64,000 nt of DNA, from contig OZ251241.1 in the NCBI GenBank assembly GCA_965240325.2, positions 434,001 through 498,000 of the forward strand, read 5' to 3'. Position numbers and translations under genes: made by a program. How positions within the stretch are numbered: position 1 is the stretch's first letter; the number at the start of each line of letters is the position of its first letter. This DNA is from Rebecca billardiae RCC1528. Its lineage: Eukaryota; Haptophyta. Below the pieces are notes generated by a model, which saw only the letters and a list, made by a program, of their open reading frames with translations, searched no databases and was not told where the DNA came from. Shown piece after piece: positions 11,740-21,283 of this stretch.

Positions 11740-12698
11740 ATGACGATGCAGCAGGCGGCACTCAACGATGCGATGCTCGGCGTGACGCAGGAGGCGGTCG
11801 TCCGGAATGTCGAACGAGACCTCGAGGCCGCCGCTGCGCAGGAGGCCGCGCGCCGCGCCGGCCTCGCGGGCGACGAGCAGCTCGAGCACACGGAGGAGGC
11901 GATCGCGGCAGCGAGCCTCGCCGAGCGCGGCGAGGACGGGGAATCGGAGGATGATGATTTTGACGACCCTGCACTCCGTGCCCTTGAACAACGTCGTCTC
12001 GCTCAACTGAAGGCTATGTACGCGCGAGCCGCCACAATGCGCGCGCGCGCGCCATCTCTCACGCACGCTGCGCATCCCGCGCACACGCCGCCCGCAGGAC
12101 GGCGAAGCGGATGGAGAATCAGGCGAAGGGCCACGGCGAGTACCGCGAGATTGTGGAGGACGAGTTCCTCAAGGAGTGCACCTCCTCTGTACGCGTCGTC
12201 GTCCACTTCTTCCACGGCGACTTCGAGCGGTGCAAGATCATGGACAAGCACTTGCGGGTGATCGCGCCCAAGCACGACAGCTGCAAGTTCGTCTCGATCA
12301 ACGCGGACAAGGCGCCCTTCTTCGTGACGAAGCTTGCGATCCGCACGCTGCCGACACTCCTCGTCTTCCACGACGGCGTGTGCAAGGACCGCGTCGTCGG
12401 CTTTGAGGAGCTTGGCGGTGCGCGCGCGGCGCGAGGCGTGAGGCGCTCTCCTTGCCTTTGCGCGCCCCTGCTGCTCACCTCTGCCTCCTGGCGCGCGCGC
12501 GTGCGCCCGGACGACGCAGGCGAGGACGACTTTCCGACGCGCACGCTGGAGGTGCGACTGCATACGGCAGGGGCCATCATGCTCGCGAACAAGAAGAAGA
12601 AGAAGGGCGGTGGCCGCGCGTTCGCGCACGCGGGCACATACTCGGACGAGGAGGACGAGAGCGAACGCTCGGACGACGACGACGACGAGGAGGATTGA
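11740..12698 (+). CDS. TXNDC9: thioredoxin domain-containing protein 9 (phosducin-like family)
   Basis: Three exons, 11740-12017, 12098-12417 and 12520-12698, encode 258 residues. The first junction creates QLKAMTAKRMENQAKGHGEY, matching the conserved KGHGEYREI block of TXNDC9; the second gives EELGGEDDFPTRTLEVRL, again as in the family. A thioredoxin fold spans about 105-205 (VVHFFHGDFERCKIMDKHL, then KFVSINADKAPFFV, then LPTLLVFHDG). The redox CxxC is replaced by FHGDFERC, as in phosducin-like proteins, so no disulfide oxidoreductase activity is expected. The N-terminus is helical and charged; the C-terminus is an acidic Asp/Glu tail after a Lys cluster. Known family members bind the CCT/TRiC chaperonin and modulate actin and tubulin folding. 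The start ATG at 11740 is the first in frame and gives the expected length. Confidence 0.93.
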
Positions 12699-13194
12699 GT
12701 TGTGCCGCGTGAAACGGGCACGCGCTCTCACGGCGCGACGCGGCCGCTATGCGGCATCGCCAGCCGCCGCCTCACGGCGCGACGCGGCCGCTATACGGCA
12801 TCGCCAGCCGCCGCGCGATCGCACATGGCACTTGCGAGCTGTGGCTCTCAGTGTCCGTCAACCGGCTGCGCGCACTACTGGGCAGTGGCACAAGACTCGC
12901 GGCGCGATCCCGGCCCCGGGGCGGCCAGGCCTGGTGGCTGGTGGCGGTGCCTCAGCCACAGGTGAGACTCAGTACTCACGAGTGTGACAGTGCGCGCTGC
13001 GATGCAGACGCGAGTCTGTCGATCGAGTGAGTGCCACGCCAACGCCCGCGTCACTATCGGCCCGCGCCCGCGCCCGCGGGGCGCAGACGGTCCGCGCCAC
13101 CGTCTGCCGTCCGTGACGACTCACTCAACTCGGCCCGGCGGCGCGGGCGCAGGCGGGCGCCGCGGTGGTCGACACTCGGGTAGGTCCGACGACA
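12699..13194. other. intergenic region with a short tandem repeat
   Basis: No gene is recognised. It begins with the 44-bp tandem duplication listed separately and continues as GC-rich spacer into a dispersed repeat. Confidence 0.5.
12727..12814. repeat. 44-bp tandem duplication
   Basis: Two adjacent copies (12727-12770 and 12771-12814), each opening ctcacggcgcgacgcggccg, differ at one base (ctatgcgg versus ctatacgg). They lie just downstream of the TXNDC9 stop codon. Confidence 0.9.
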
Positions 13195-13503
13195 TATATA
13201 TCGTCATTCAGCCGCCATAACAAGTCGTCGCTGACGTCTGGTCTGAGCTGCGCTGCTCAGACTGAATCTCTCATAAGTGTGATTCCGGACAGCCCCGGCG
13301 GGCCTGCACAGCTCCGCCACTGCGGCGGGCACGGCGCGCGCGCACGACCGCGCGACGGCGCGCGGACGAGTCGGTTTTGAGTGCTTCCGACGGCTGGGCT
13401 AGGCTCTGGCGGCGGACATATTATTTGTGAGTGACTCCGCAAGCGCCACGCACTTCAGACACCTACATCGGGCATGTAGTTGTCGAACTGATCATGCACA
13501 TAT
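13195..13503 (+). repeat. dispersed repeat, copy 1 (interrupted by the copia element)
   Basis: This stretch shares blocks with 23930-24175 in the same orientation: agccgccataacaagtcgt, cgcgcgcacgaccgcg, gacggctgggct, gcaagcgcc and tcagacacct. The match resumes beyond the right LTR (aaatca followed shortly by ggctgctgtca at about 21285-21308), so the retrotransposon landed inside an older repeat copy. Confidence 0.7.
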
Positions 13504-14059
13504 TGATTGGCGCTTCGCGCGTGTCGTGCGGTCCTTACTGTGTTTCGTGGGGCGAAGGGGCGTCCCCCTTGCTGGCGGTGGTTTCAGGTTGGCTGATGTT
13601 TCAGTCTGGTGAAAGCTGATGGAAGTGGCATCGAAGATTTTGGAATCTTCGTGTGCCTGCTTCCCTCGGTCGGAATGCTCTCGGAATTCCGTTGATTTCC
13701 TTCGGGTCATTGCACGAAAGCTTCCTGTGATGATCGGGACGTCTCCTCGAAATGAAAAGAAAGTTCTGATGACTGCATGGTAGTCTCTGGTCCAGTTCAG
13801 GGTACCTTCCCAAGTGGTGAAGAATCCCTGGACCCTTGGATGTGTAGTCCGAAGACCTCATGTGTGTGCCGATACTCCTTATCCTTGGAGTAGTAAATTG
13901 CATGAACAATGGCTGCTGTTGGCCTTGCTCTTGAATGGTGAAACCGATTGAATTGCATGATGAAAGTCTACTGTAGCTTGGCGGCTGAAATTGCTCAGCG
14001 CCTTGGAATTAAAGTCTCGAGCTGGGGAATGGCGCCGATGGCTGCCTTGGACTTTGACA
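13504..14059 (-). repeat. 3' LTR of the copia element
   Basis: This 556-bp repeat is identical to 20723-21278 except at 13813 (A here, G at 21032). It lies at the 3' end relative to the element's transcription. The TSD CATAT precedes it at 13499-13503. Confidence 0.97.
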
Positions 14060-14066
14060 CGCCCCC

Positions 14067-17000
14067 TCAATTCGAAACTGGTGTAACCATGATGTCTCGA
14101 AATTTGCTGAACTTGTCCTTGGGTAGCGCCTTGGTCAGACAATCGGCGATGTTTTCCGATGTGTGCACCTTGGTGATGTTGACTGCACCGAGGTCGACAC
14201 AATCTCGAATAAAATGGTGTCGTACGTCGATGTGCTTGGTGCGCTTATGATGAATGCTGTTCTTTGAGAGATCAATCGCCCCCTTGTTGTCCTCGTGGAT
14301 CACAATGGGAGTCTTTGGAATGTTGAGGATATCGCTGATGACGTCGCGTAGGTAAACTGCCTCTTTGGCCCCTTCCGCGAGTGCGACATATTCGGCCTCA
14401 CATGATGAGAGGGTTGTGATTGACTGCTTGAAGGTGCGCCACGATACTGGGCCGCCAGCATGGAAGTAGATATAGCTTCCGGTCGAGCGGCGATCTTTTG
14501 TATCGTTGGCCCAGTCCGAGTCCACAAACATCTCCGTCCGTGGCTGAGTAGTAGCCGTTGATGTGAAAGTGATGCCGGAATTCTTTGTCCCGGCCAAGTA
14601 CCTGAGCACTCGCTTGGCACCTTTAAGGTCGTTCGAGCTTGGGCTTGCCATGTGCCTTGCCAACATATTGACTGCATAGCTGATGTCGGGTCGGCAGGTG
14701 TTCATGATGAATAGTAGCGCTCCGACAATTGCTCGGTAGGTCTTTGATTCCTCCGGCGAGCACGATGATGAATCGTCTGTCTCGACTGCTGTCGGATGCT
14801 CTGTTGCCGATCTGCACGGGTTGTCGACGGGCGTAATGTCGCTCATGTCGTGCTTCTTGAGGAGATCGGTGATGTACTGTGACATGGAGATAGTCGTCGA
14901 CTTGGGCCCCTGGGCGATACTCATGCCTAGGAAAGTCGTTGCTGGTCCCAGATCCCGGAGGGTGAATTCTTTTCGAATTTCTCCGATAATCGAGCTGGGT
15001 CTTGCGCTGTCGGGGGAGCTGCTCAGAATAAGCAGGTCGTCCACGTACACTGCGATGACGTCGATGATGTCTCCTGAGGTGCGGACGAAGATGCACTCCG
15101 ACTGTGTGAGTTTCTTGAATCCTTTCTCTCGCAGTTTCTGGCTGAGGCGGATGTGCCATCGTCTGCCGCTCTGCTTAAATCCTGGAAGGGCCATATCCCA
15201 GTCAGCCGCGACCACGTGTCCCTCGGGTGGCTTGAGGGCACACGGGTACAGCGGGGGTAGCGTAGTGTAGATCTTCAGGCCGTCCTCCAATGGGGCTTGG
15301 AGGTACGCCGTACTCACGTCTGCGGAGTGGATGATCCAAGGTCTTTCTGGTGTTCGTAGCTCCGTCGTCAGTGCCAATAGGAGGCGTACGTTCTCGTACC
15401 GGATAGTAGGCGAGAACACCTCGTCGTAATTGACTCCTTGAATCTGGCGGAAGCCTTGACCAACCAATCTTGCCTTGTACCGTTCGATGGTACCATCTGG
15501 ATTGGCTTTGACCTTGAAGACCAGCTTCGATGGGATAATTGCTTTCCCTTTGGGAACAACGACGGGAGTGAATGTGCCCAGTCTGTCGTGGGCCTCGTAT
15601 TCTTCCATGATAGCCCTTGTCCAATCGGATGCTTGCTTGCTCTCCATCGCTTCCTTGAACGATGTAGGTACCGGGATATCTGATGCGAGCTGCGCGAGCT
15701 GCGCGCGCGCGCGCGCGCGCCGCGTCGGCGGGAAGTATGACTTGCCAGTCATGTTGCGAGTCCGCTGTGGGCGGCGATCGGCGGAGGGAGGAGGCTGCTT
15801 TGGCTGCGGTGGCGTATTGCTCTGCGATGGTCCGCCTCCAGCTCCGGGGCCGTCTCCATCACCGTCGTCGCCGTTGCCATCATCTCCCTTCTCGTCGTCG
15901 TCGGGTTTGTCCCTGTCGTCCTCGTCGTCATCGTCGTCTGATTTCTCGTCCGGCGATGGTGGATCGTCTCCTCCGCGCTCGGAGCCGCTGTCGGCGTCGC
16001 TGCTGCTGCTGGCAAACTCTTCGTCGCCCTCCTCGTTGGTGTTGCTGTCACGGGTCTTACCAGCATCTGCACCTTGAGGAGGTCGCCGAGCGCTCCACGC
16101 CAGCAGGGGGTCCCGAATTTCGCGGATCTCCTTGAAATGCGTAGAGATTCGATCCAAAATGACTTGCTCGTTGAACTTGACGTGCCGAGTGATGACGATT
16201 TTCCCGTCGTCGGCACTCAAAACGATGTATCCGTGCGATCGCTTGATGGTGCCTCGCTCGAAGATACCGTCAAATCCGTATCCCAGTAAGATGCCCTCCC
16301 GCGCGCGCGGGAGTAGCTTGTTCTGCTTGTTGATCGACTGTACGAGGTAGATGCAGGGCGAGCCCCAGACTCTCAGCTTTTGCAGGAAGGGCCCGGGCGA
16401 GGTGCCAAACATCAACTCGTGCGGTGAAACCAGCTTGCCATCGCTGGTAGGATGCTTGCTCATCAGGTTGCGTTGCGCGGCAGCGCACTTGGCTGCCCAA
16501 TACCACCATTTGTGGTGTACGCCTGAGAGGTACAGCATTGTCCTGGCGTCATTCATGATGACTCCCAGGCCACGTTCGGCGACGCCGTTCAGCTGCTGCG
16601 TGTGGGGGGGCGACATGTAGTTGCATAGCATGTCGTACCTGCGAAGGACTCGGTTCCAATTCTTTGAATGTAACTCTCGGCCTCCGTCGAGGTGAATGGT
16701 GCATCCGGCGATGCCCTTGTTCTGCATGGTGGCGGATAGAGAGTTGGCTCCCATCTCGCTGGCCATGAGGTCGAGCTTCTCCGGCGCTTCAGCCTTGTTT
16801 TGCATGTCGTAGAAGCGCATGTATCCGGAAAAATCATCGATGAATAGAGTTCCCCACCTTGGAGTCTTTGCGGGCAGCCCGTTGATGGGCCCGATGACAT
16901 CGTTGTGGAGCATCTCGAGCGGTCGAGTTGTTCTCTCACGTGTGCCCGGGAACGGCTTGGCCTTGAACTTGGCAACGTCGGAGGGCTGGTACGTGCAGGG

Positions 17001-20000
17001 CGATGCCTCCGACATCTTGTCGTTCGCGCGGTAGGTTGCGCGTACACGCTTGATATCGGCATATCCTAGTCTGGATTGCCAGAGCGTGATCTTCCGCCCG
17101 TTCTTGATCGGGTCGACGTCTGGTGGCACGTCGTCCGCGGTGGCCGGCATGGCTGTCTCGGCCTTGGGTACGACTGCCTTGAATCCGACGGTGTTGTCGG
17201 GGCGCAAATGAACCCTCTTGGGGCCGATGCGGATGTATGGTCGTTCGTCGAACACCACAGCCATTCCGACCGCGGCGAACGCGTTGACTGAAAAAAGAGT
17301 AGTATCGAGATCTTCGACTCCGACGACGTTTTCCAGGCACACCGGCACGGTTGTGTCTGAGTCGGCGTCAAGTAAGTATACGTACATGTCGCCTGCCTTG
17401 GATGCGTGTAGCTCAATGTCGCGCTTGGCGACCTTGACAGACATGCTGATCGGGTGAGCATTGTGTAGCAGGCCGAGGTTGATATCGACAAATGATTGGG
17501 ACGCGCCCGAGTCCAGATACGCGTATTGCGTCGGCTCGAGATCTGCGTCATCGGGTTCCGGGTCGATGTCCTCGTCTTGCACCATCTGGGCCCGCGGCCT
17601 CCCCGCCCGCTTTTGGGGCGGAGGTACTTTGATGAACTTGCCGTCGCGCCCGCCGGGCTTGGCGGGCGGCCTGAAGTTGCCCTGCCTTGGTGCGCCGGGC
17701 GGCCTGGGTGGCCGCAAGTCTGGATGTAGCTTCCAGCACCGCTCTGCGGTGTGATTGCGCAGCCCGCAGTGCGAGCACGTGACGGCTGGTTGTCGGCGGT
17801 CCGCCTCCTCAGTATTGAGAGCGTGCGCGGGACCGCCCCGCTTGGGGTCACGTTGCGTTGCCTGTCGTCCCTTGGGCGACTGAGTCCAACGCCTGTATGC
17901 GTCCTCGATCTGGGCGGTGAGCTGTTCGGTCTGCGCCACGCATTGCTGGGGCGACATTGAACCGTAAATAGAGATGACGGTCGAGTATACCTCTGGGTGC
18001 TCGTGCATCCCGTTGTACAACTTGAAAACGAGGAGTGTGGCGTCGTCTAGCTCTCGATAGCGTGATGCGCGTACCATCTCCACCGTTTGCTTGATCATCT
18101 CGGGGCCGCTCACCGGGGTCGGTCGGTCCGGGTAGAGCTTCTTGAACTCAGCTCGGAGCTCCGACATGGTCGATACGTTCAGCTCGTGCTCGAAGATTTC
18201 GAGCAGAGTATGTAAATTCAGGAAATTCTCATTCGGGTTCACGATGTGCCGTTTCGACTCGAGGTACGAAAAGAGACTCGGCAGCATCATGTCCTTGATA
18301 CGCTTGAAAAGTACTTCCACCGATCGCTCGTAGACGATCGTCATCTGCATGATGGTGGTGTCAGCATCCATGTTTGCGAATGCGGTTGCGTACGGTTCCC
18401 GAATAGCATTTTCGGCTGTCCACACGGCGGCCTCGGCCAACGCGTATCCGGAGAGCCTGGCCTCGACGAGGGTGACCATGGACGACGTAGTGTCGGTCGC
18501 TCTTCCCTTGAAGGAAGCCTTGACCTCGGTGACTGCGTCCTTGATCGCTCCGTGGATAGCCATTTTCGATTTGATTGTGAAGAAATTCAGCTTGTAGCTT
18601 CCGACGCCGGGCTGGCTTGTCTGCACAGCCATCATTGCATGTGCGTCGGGCAAGTAGGTGATGCAAGCTTCGCCTCCATTTCTGCGCGTTCGTGGTGACG
18701 CGTCGAGCGAGCTTGTCTCAATGTGGTCCTCTGCTGTGGCATAGCTGCCCATGTCCGACGATGTAGAAGACTCGTCCCCATCGCTGCTCTGCTGTGCGCT
18801 GTTGTCGTCACCAGTCGTGGCAGGTGGGTAGGTTGTGACACCACCAGGTGGGCCGTCGTCAGCCGGCGAGTGTCCCTCGCTCGCTTCAGAAGTCAGCCCA
18901 TAGAACTCTTTGTGCAGGAAGCATGCGACACCTGGCTGTAGGAGTGCGTCATTACAATGGAACATGAGATCGAACTTGCTTTGGTGAAGCTCGTCCCTCT
19001 CCCGCACATAGTCTCCAACTGTGTAGTTGTGACCTTGCCGCTCTGCGGCTGCTGCGATGAAGCCTCCCGAGTAGATAGTGCATCGTTTGGATGGCCGCCA
19101 AGGGCAAATATCATCGAGGCTGGCGCCTGCGTCGTTCACGACGCTCAGGCTGCGGCGATCAGCCGCTGCGACGGGTCCGTCCTGCCGGTGGAAGTGAATG
19201 CCATCATCATCGATGTCAATCCCGTCGTTCATCGCTGCAAACTGGATAATCTGCTCACATTCGAGCTGATGCTGAACTTGGATGGCGTCTGCGCATCGGT
19301 AGCTGCAGACTCTGCCCATCCCACAGATGATGCATTCGAGGGTGCAATGCATCGATGTGCACGACTGATTGTCGCATGGCTGGCGCGACTTCGGATCATC
19401 GTCGTCAATCTCACTCCACTGGCTGCAGTAGATGCCGTTGCCCATGTTCTTGCGCGCCGGGATCTCCGGGATGATGCAATCGAAGGTCTCGCCTACACCA
19501 TACCAACTGCTGACAGCCAGGAGGGGGTAAGTGCACAGGTATGAGGACATGCGATGCTTGTCGCGCGCAGCGTGTTCCCATGCTGCCTTGTTGCAGCACA
19601 AGATGGATTGGGGCCGGTCAGTCGGGTCGCTGCACATACCTCCAATGGTGAAGATGTCGTCTCCGATGTCCATCGGATCCTGGTAGACGAGTCCGTTGAT
19701 GTCGATGGCCGCATCCTTGAGCACGCTGAGGACATCATTGAGGCTCAACGCGTCCGGCGGCGGGGTCGAGCCGCGCGCGAGGTCGTCAAGCTGCGGCGCG
19801 AACTCCTCGAACGGCTCCGACCGCTCTTCGCCAGGGATCTGGCCCGGGTCGAAGGGGTAGTGGCTGTGCGGCTCCTTGAAGTCGGTCACGACGCTGATGG
19901 TCGGGAGGTCGCCCGCCATCGCGCCCGCCTCCGGCGCTGCGACGCTGCTGCCTCCATGCTGGTCGTGTCCAGTCGCAGTCGGCGACGCCGAGTCCGGGGA

Positions 20001-20723
20001 TTCCGTCTGTGTCGTAGCGTCGCGATGCAGCGACTGCGACGACGGCGAGTCGTCCTTCTGCGAGGACGGGGGCACTCGCCATTGCTCAGGGAGCACGACG
20101 GGCTGCTTGTAGTCCCAGCCCAGCGTGCCGGAGGGCCGCGGGCCGTTTGGGTACTTGTCGTGCGCCGACGATCGCTCCTGCGCGCTGGGGATCGTCATGG
20201 GTTCAGTTGCGCGCGCGCCGGTGCGCGGCGCGGCGCGCTCGGCCTCGCTGTCATGCGAGGGATGGTATCGGTGGCCCCGCGAATGGGGCGGGTGCCAGTG
20301 CGCATGCGCGGAGTTGGATGGCCTTGTGCTCTCCGCGAACCGCGTCCCGTCGTAGGGTACGAGGTTGTCGTCGCTCCGCCGGTGGTGCTTGTACTCGGTC
20401 GGTGCGTGATGCCGGCCGCCGCCGTTGCCTTGGCGACTGGGGCCTTGCTCGCCACGCGGGTAGTGTCCGTCGTGGCGGTCGCGCTTCTCGATGGAGCTGC
20501 GACGGTCCTCGTAGAAGGTACGCGGGCTCCCGCCCTGGTCGTACCATCGCGAGGATGGGAACTCGATGTCTTCCTTGCGGCCGGTGTCGTTCCGTGCCGA
20601 TCCGGCGTTGTCGCCGAAGTCGATGTCGAGGAGCATGGGGCTCCCGTGGTGGCGGAGCCGATCGATGCGGGTCCGCTTGCGCTGATCGTAGGATCGGACG
20701 ACGTTGTGCACCCGTGAGCTCAT
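14067..20723 (-). CDS. copia Gag-Pol polyprotein, single intact ORF
   Basis: One uninterrupted 2218-residue frame encodes the whole polyprotein. The N-terminal Gag region is Arg/Ser-rich and contains a MYND-like Cys/His cluster at about 450-489 (CDNQSC, HCTLECIICGMGRVC, HQLEC). A CCHC zinc knuckle lies at 983-996 (CSHCGLRNHTAERC). Protease: LDSGASQSF with catalytic D1071. Integrase: DDE residues D1275 (HNDVIGP), D1346 (HLDGGRE) and E1383 (GVAERG). Its N-terminal HHCC finger looks degenerate, since LWQSRLGYADIKRV lacks both His. Reverse transcriptase: YVDD at 1893-1896. RNase H: FVDSDW with D2068, then SSCEAEYVALAEG. The ATG shares its A with the last base of the 5' LTR; the stop is 7 bp before the 3' LTR. 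No frameshift separates Gag from Pol. Base composition is far less GC-rich than the host genes, consistent with an independent element. Confidence 0.96.
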   Translation of the reverse strand: MSSRVHNVVRSYDQRKRTRIDRLRHHGSPMLLDIDFGDNAGSARNDTGRKEDIEFPSSRWYDQGGSPRTFYEDRRSSIEKRDRHDGHYPRGEQGPSRQGNGGGRHHAPTEYKHHRRSDDNLVPYDGTRFAESTRPSNSAHAHWHPPHSRGHRYHPSHDSEAERAAPRTGARATEPMTIPSAQERSSAHDKYPNGPRPSGTLGWDYKQPVVLPEQWRVPPSSQKDDSPSSQSLHRDATTQTESPDSASPTATGHDQHGGSSVAAPEAGAMAGDLPTISVVTDFKEPHSHYPFDPGQIPGEERSEPFEEFAPQLDDLARGSTPPPDALSLNDVLSVLKDAAIDINGLVYQDPMDIGDDIFTIGGMCSDPTDRPQSILCCNKAAWEHAARDKHRMSSYLCTYPLLAVSSWYGVGETFDCIIPEIPARKNMGNGIYCSQWSEIDDDDPKSRQPCDNQSCTSMHCTLECIICGMGRVCSYRCADAIQVQHQLECEQIIQFAAMNDGIDIDDDGIHFHRQDGPVAAADRRSLSVVNDAGASLDDICPWRPSKRCTIYSGGFIAAAAERQGHNYTVGDYVRERDELHQSKFDLMFHCNDALLQPGVACFLHKEFYGLTSEASEGHSPADDGPPGGVTTYPPATTGDDNSAQQSSDGDESSTSSDMGSYATAEDHIETSSLDASPRTRRNGGEACITYLPDAHAMMAVQTSQPGVGSYKLNFFTIKSKMAIHGAIKDAVTEVKASFKGRATDTTSSMVTLVEARLSGYALAEAAVWTAENAIREPYATAFANMDADTTIMQMTIVYERSVEVLFKRIKDMMLPSLFSYLESKRHIVNPNENFLNLHTLLEIFEHELNVSTMSELRAEFKKLYPDRPTPVSGPEMIKQTVEMVRASRYRELDDATLLVFKLYNGMHEHPEVYSTVISIYGSMSPQQCVAQTEQLTAQIEDAYRRWTQSPKGRQATQRDPKRGGPAHALNTEEADRRQPAVTCSHCGLRNHTAERCWKLHPDLRPPRPPGAPRQGNFRPPAKPGGRDGKFIKVPPPQKRAGRPRAQMVQDEDIDPEPDDADLEPTQYAYLDSGASQSFVDINLGLLHNAHPISMSVKVAKRDIELHASKAGDMYVYLLDADSDTTVPVCLENVVGVEDLDTTLFSVNAFAAVGMAVVFDERPYIRIGPKRVHLRPDNTVGFKAVVPKAETAMPATADDVPPDVDPIKNGRKITLWQSRLGYADIKRVRATYRANDKMSEASPCTYQPSDVAKFKAKPFPGTRERTTRPLEMLHNDVIGPINGLPAKTPRWGTLFIDDFSGYMRFYDMQNKAEAPEKLDLMASEMGANSLSATMQNKGIAGCTIHLDGGRELHSKNWNRVLRRYDMLCNYMSPPHTQQLNGVAERGLGVIMNDARTMLYLSGVHHKWWYWAAKCAAAQRNLMSKHPTSDGKLVSPHELMFGTSPGPFLQKLRVWGSPCIYLVQSINKQNKLLPRAREGILLGYGFDGIFERGTIKRSHGYIVLSADDGKIVITRHVKFNEQVILDRISTHFKEIREIRDPLLAWSARRPPQGADAGKTRDSNTNEEGDEEFASSSSDADSGSERGGDDPPSPDEKSDDDDDEDDRDKPDDDEKGDDGNGDDGDGDGPGAGGGPSQSNTPPQPKQPPPSADRRPQRTRNMTGKSYFPPTRRARARAQLAQLASDIPVPTSFKEAMESKQASDWTRAIMEEYEAHDRLGTFTPVVVPKGKAIIPSKLVFKVKANPDGTIERYKARLVGQGFRQIQGVNYDEVFSPTIRYENVRLLLALTTELRTPERPWIIHSADVSTAYLQAPLEDGLKIYTTLPPLYPCALKPPEGHVVAADWDMALPGFKQSGRRWHIRLSQKLREKGFKKLTQSECIFVRTSGDIIDVIAVYVDDLLILSSSPDSARPSSIIGEIRKEFTLRDLGPATTFLGMSIAQGPKSTTISMSQYITDLLKKHDMSDITPVDNPCRSATEHPTAVETDDSSSCSPEESKTYRAIVGALLFIMNTCRPDISYAVNMLARHMASPSSNDLKGAKRVLRYLAGTKNSGITFTSTATTQPRTEMFVDSDWANDTKDRRSTGSYIYFHAGGPVSWRTFKQSITTLSSCEAEYVALAEGAKEAVYLRDVISDILNIPKTPIVIHEDNKGAIDLSKNSIHHKRTKHIDVRHHFIRDCVDLGAVNITKVHTSENIADCLTKALPKDKFSKFRDIMVTPVSN

Positions 20724-21278
20724 GATTGGCGCTTCGCGCGTGTCGTGCGGTCCTTACTGTGTTTCGTGGGGCGAAGGGGCGTCCCCCTTGCTGGCGGTGG
20801 TTTCAGGTTGGCTGATGTTTCAGTCTGGTGAAAGCTGATGGAAGTGGCATCGAAGATTTTGGAATCTTCGTGTGCCTGCTTCCCTCGGTCGGAATGCTCT
20901 CGGAATTCCGTTGATTTCCTTCGGGTCATTGCACGAAAGCTTCCTGTGATGATCGGGACGTCTCCTCGAAATGAAAAGAAAGTTCTGATGACTGCATGGT
21001 AGTCTCTGGTCCAGTTCAGGGTACCTTCCCAGGTGGTGAAGAATCCCTGGACCCTTGGATGTGTAGTCCGAAGACCTCATGTGTGTGCCGATACTCCTTA
21101 TCCTTGGAGTAGTAAATTGCATGAACAATGGCTGCTGTTGGCCTTGCTCTTGAATGGTGAAACCGATTGAATTGCATGATGAAAGTCTACTGTAGCTTGG
21201 CGGCTGAAATTGCTCAGCGCCTTGGAATTAAAGTCTCGAGCTGGGGAATGGCGCCGATGGCTGCCTTGGACTTTGACA
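20723..21278 (-). repeat. 5' LTR of the copia element (carries its promoter)
   Basis: This 556-bp LTR should hold the promoter, transcription start and polyadenylation signals. Read on the minus strand it starts TGTCAAAG and ends CCAATCA, followed at once by the coding sequence. The TSD CATAT follows at 21279-21283. Confidence 0.97.
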
Positions 21279-21283
21279 CATAT

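Larger units (their letters stand above)
13504..21278 (-). mobile_element. complete Ty1/copia LTR retrotransposon
   Basis: A 7775-bp element lies on the minus strand, bounded by 556-bp LTRs (13504-14059 and 20723-21278). The flanking 5-bp target duplication CATAT is at 13499-13503 and 21279-21283. LTR edges are TG...CA on both strands. The domain order protease, integrase, reverse transcriptase, RNase H defines the copia superfamily. A purine-rich GAGGGGGCG just upstream of the 3' LTR (about 14060-14068 on the plus strand) is a suitable polypurine tract. No canonical primer-binding site is visible, because the coding sequence begins at the LTR edge. The LTRs differ at one base (13813 versus 21032) and the ORF is uninterrupted, so the insertion is very recent and may still be active. 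Confidence 0.97.

Noticed and set aside
13504-21278. Retroviral or other viral origin of the LTR element
   Set aside because: Integrase precedes reverse transcriptase, there is no envelope gene, and the 5-bp TSD and domain order are those of Ty1/copia retrotransposons.
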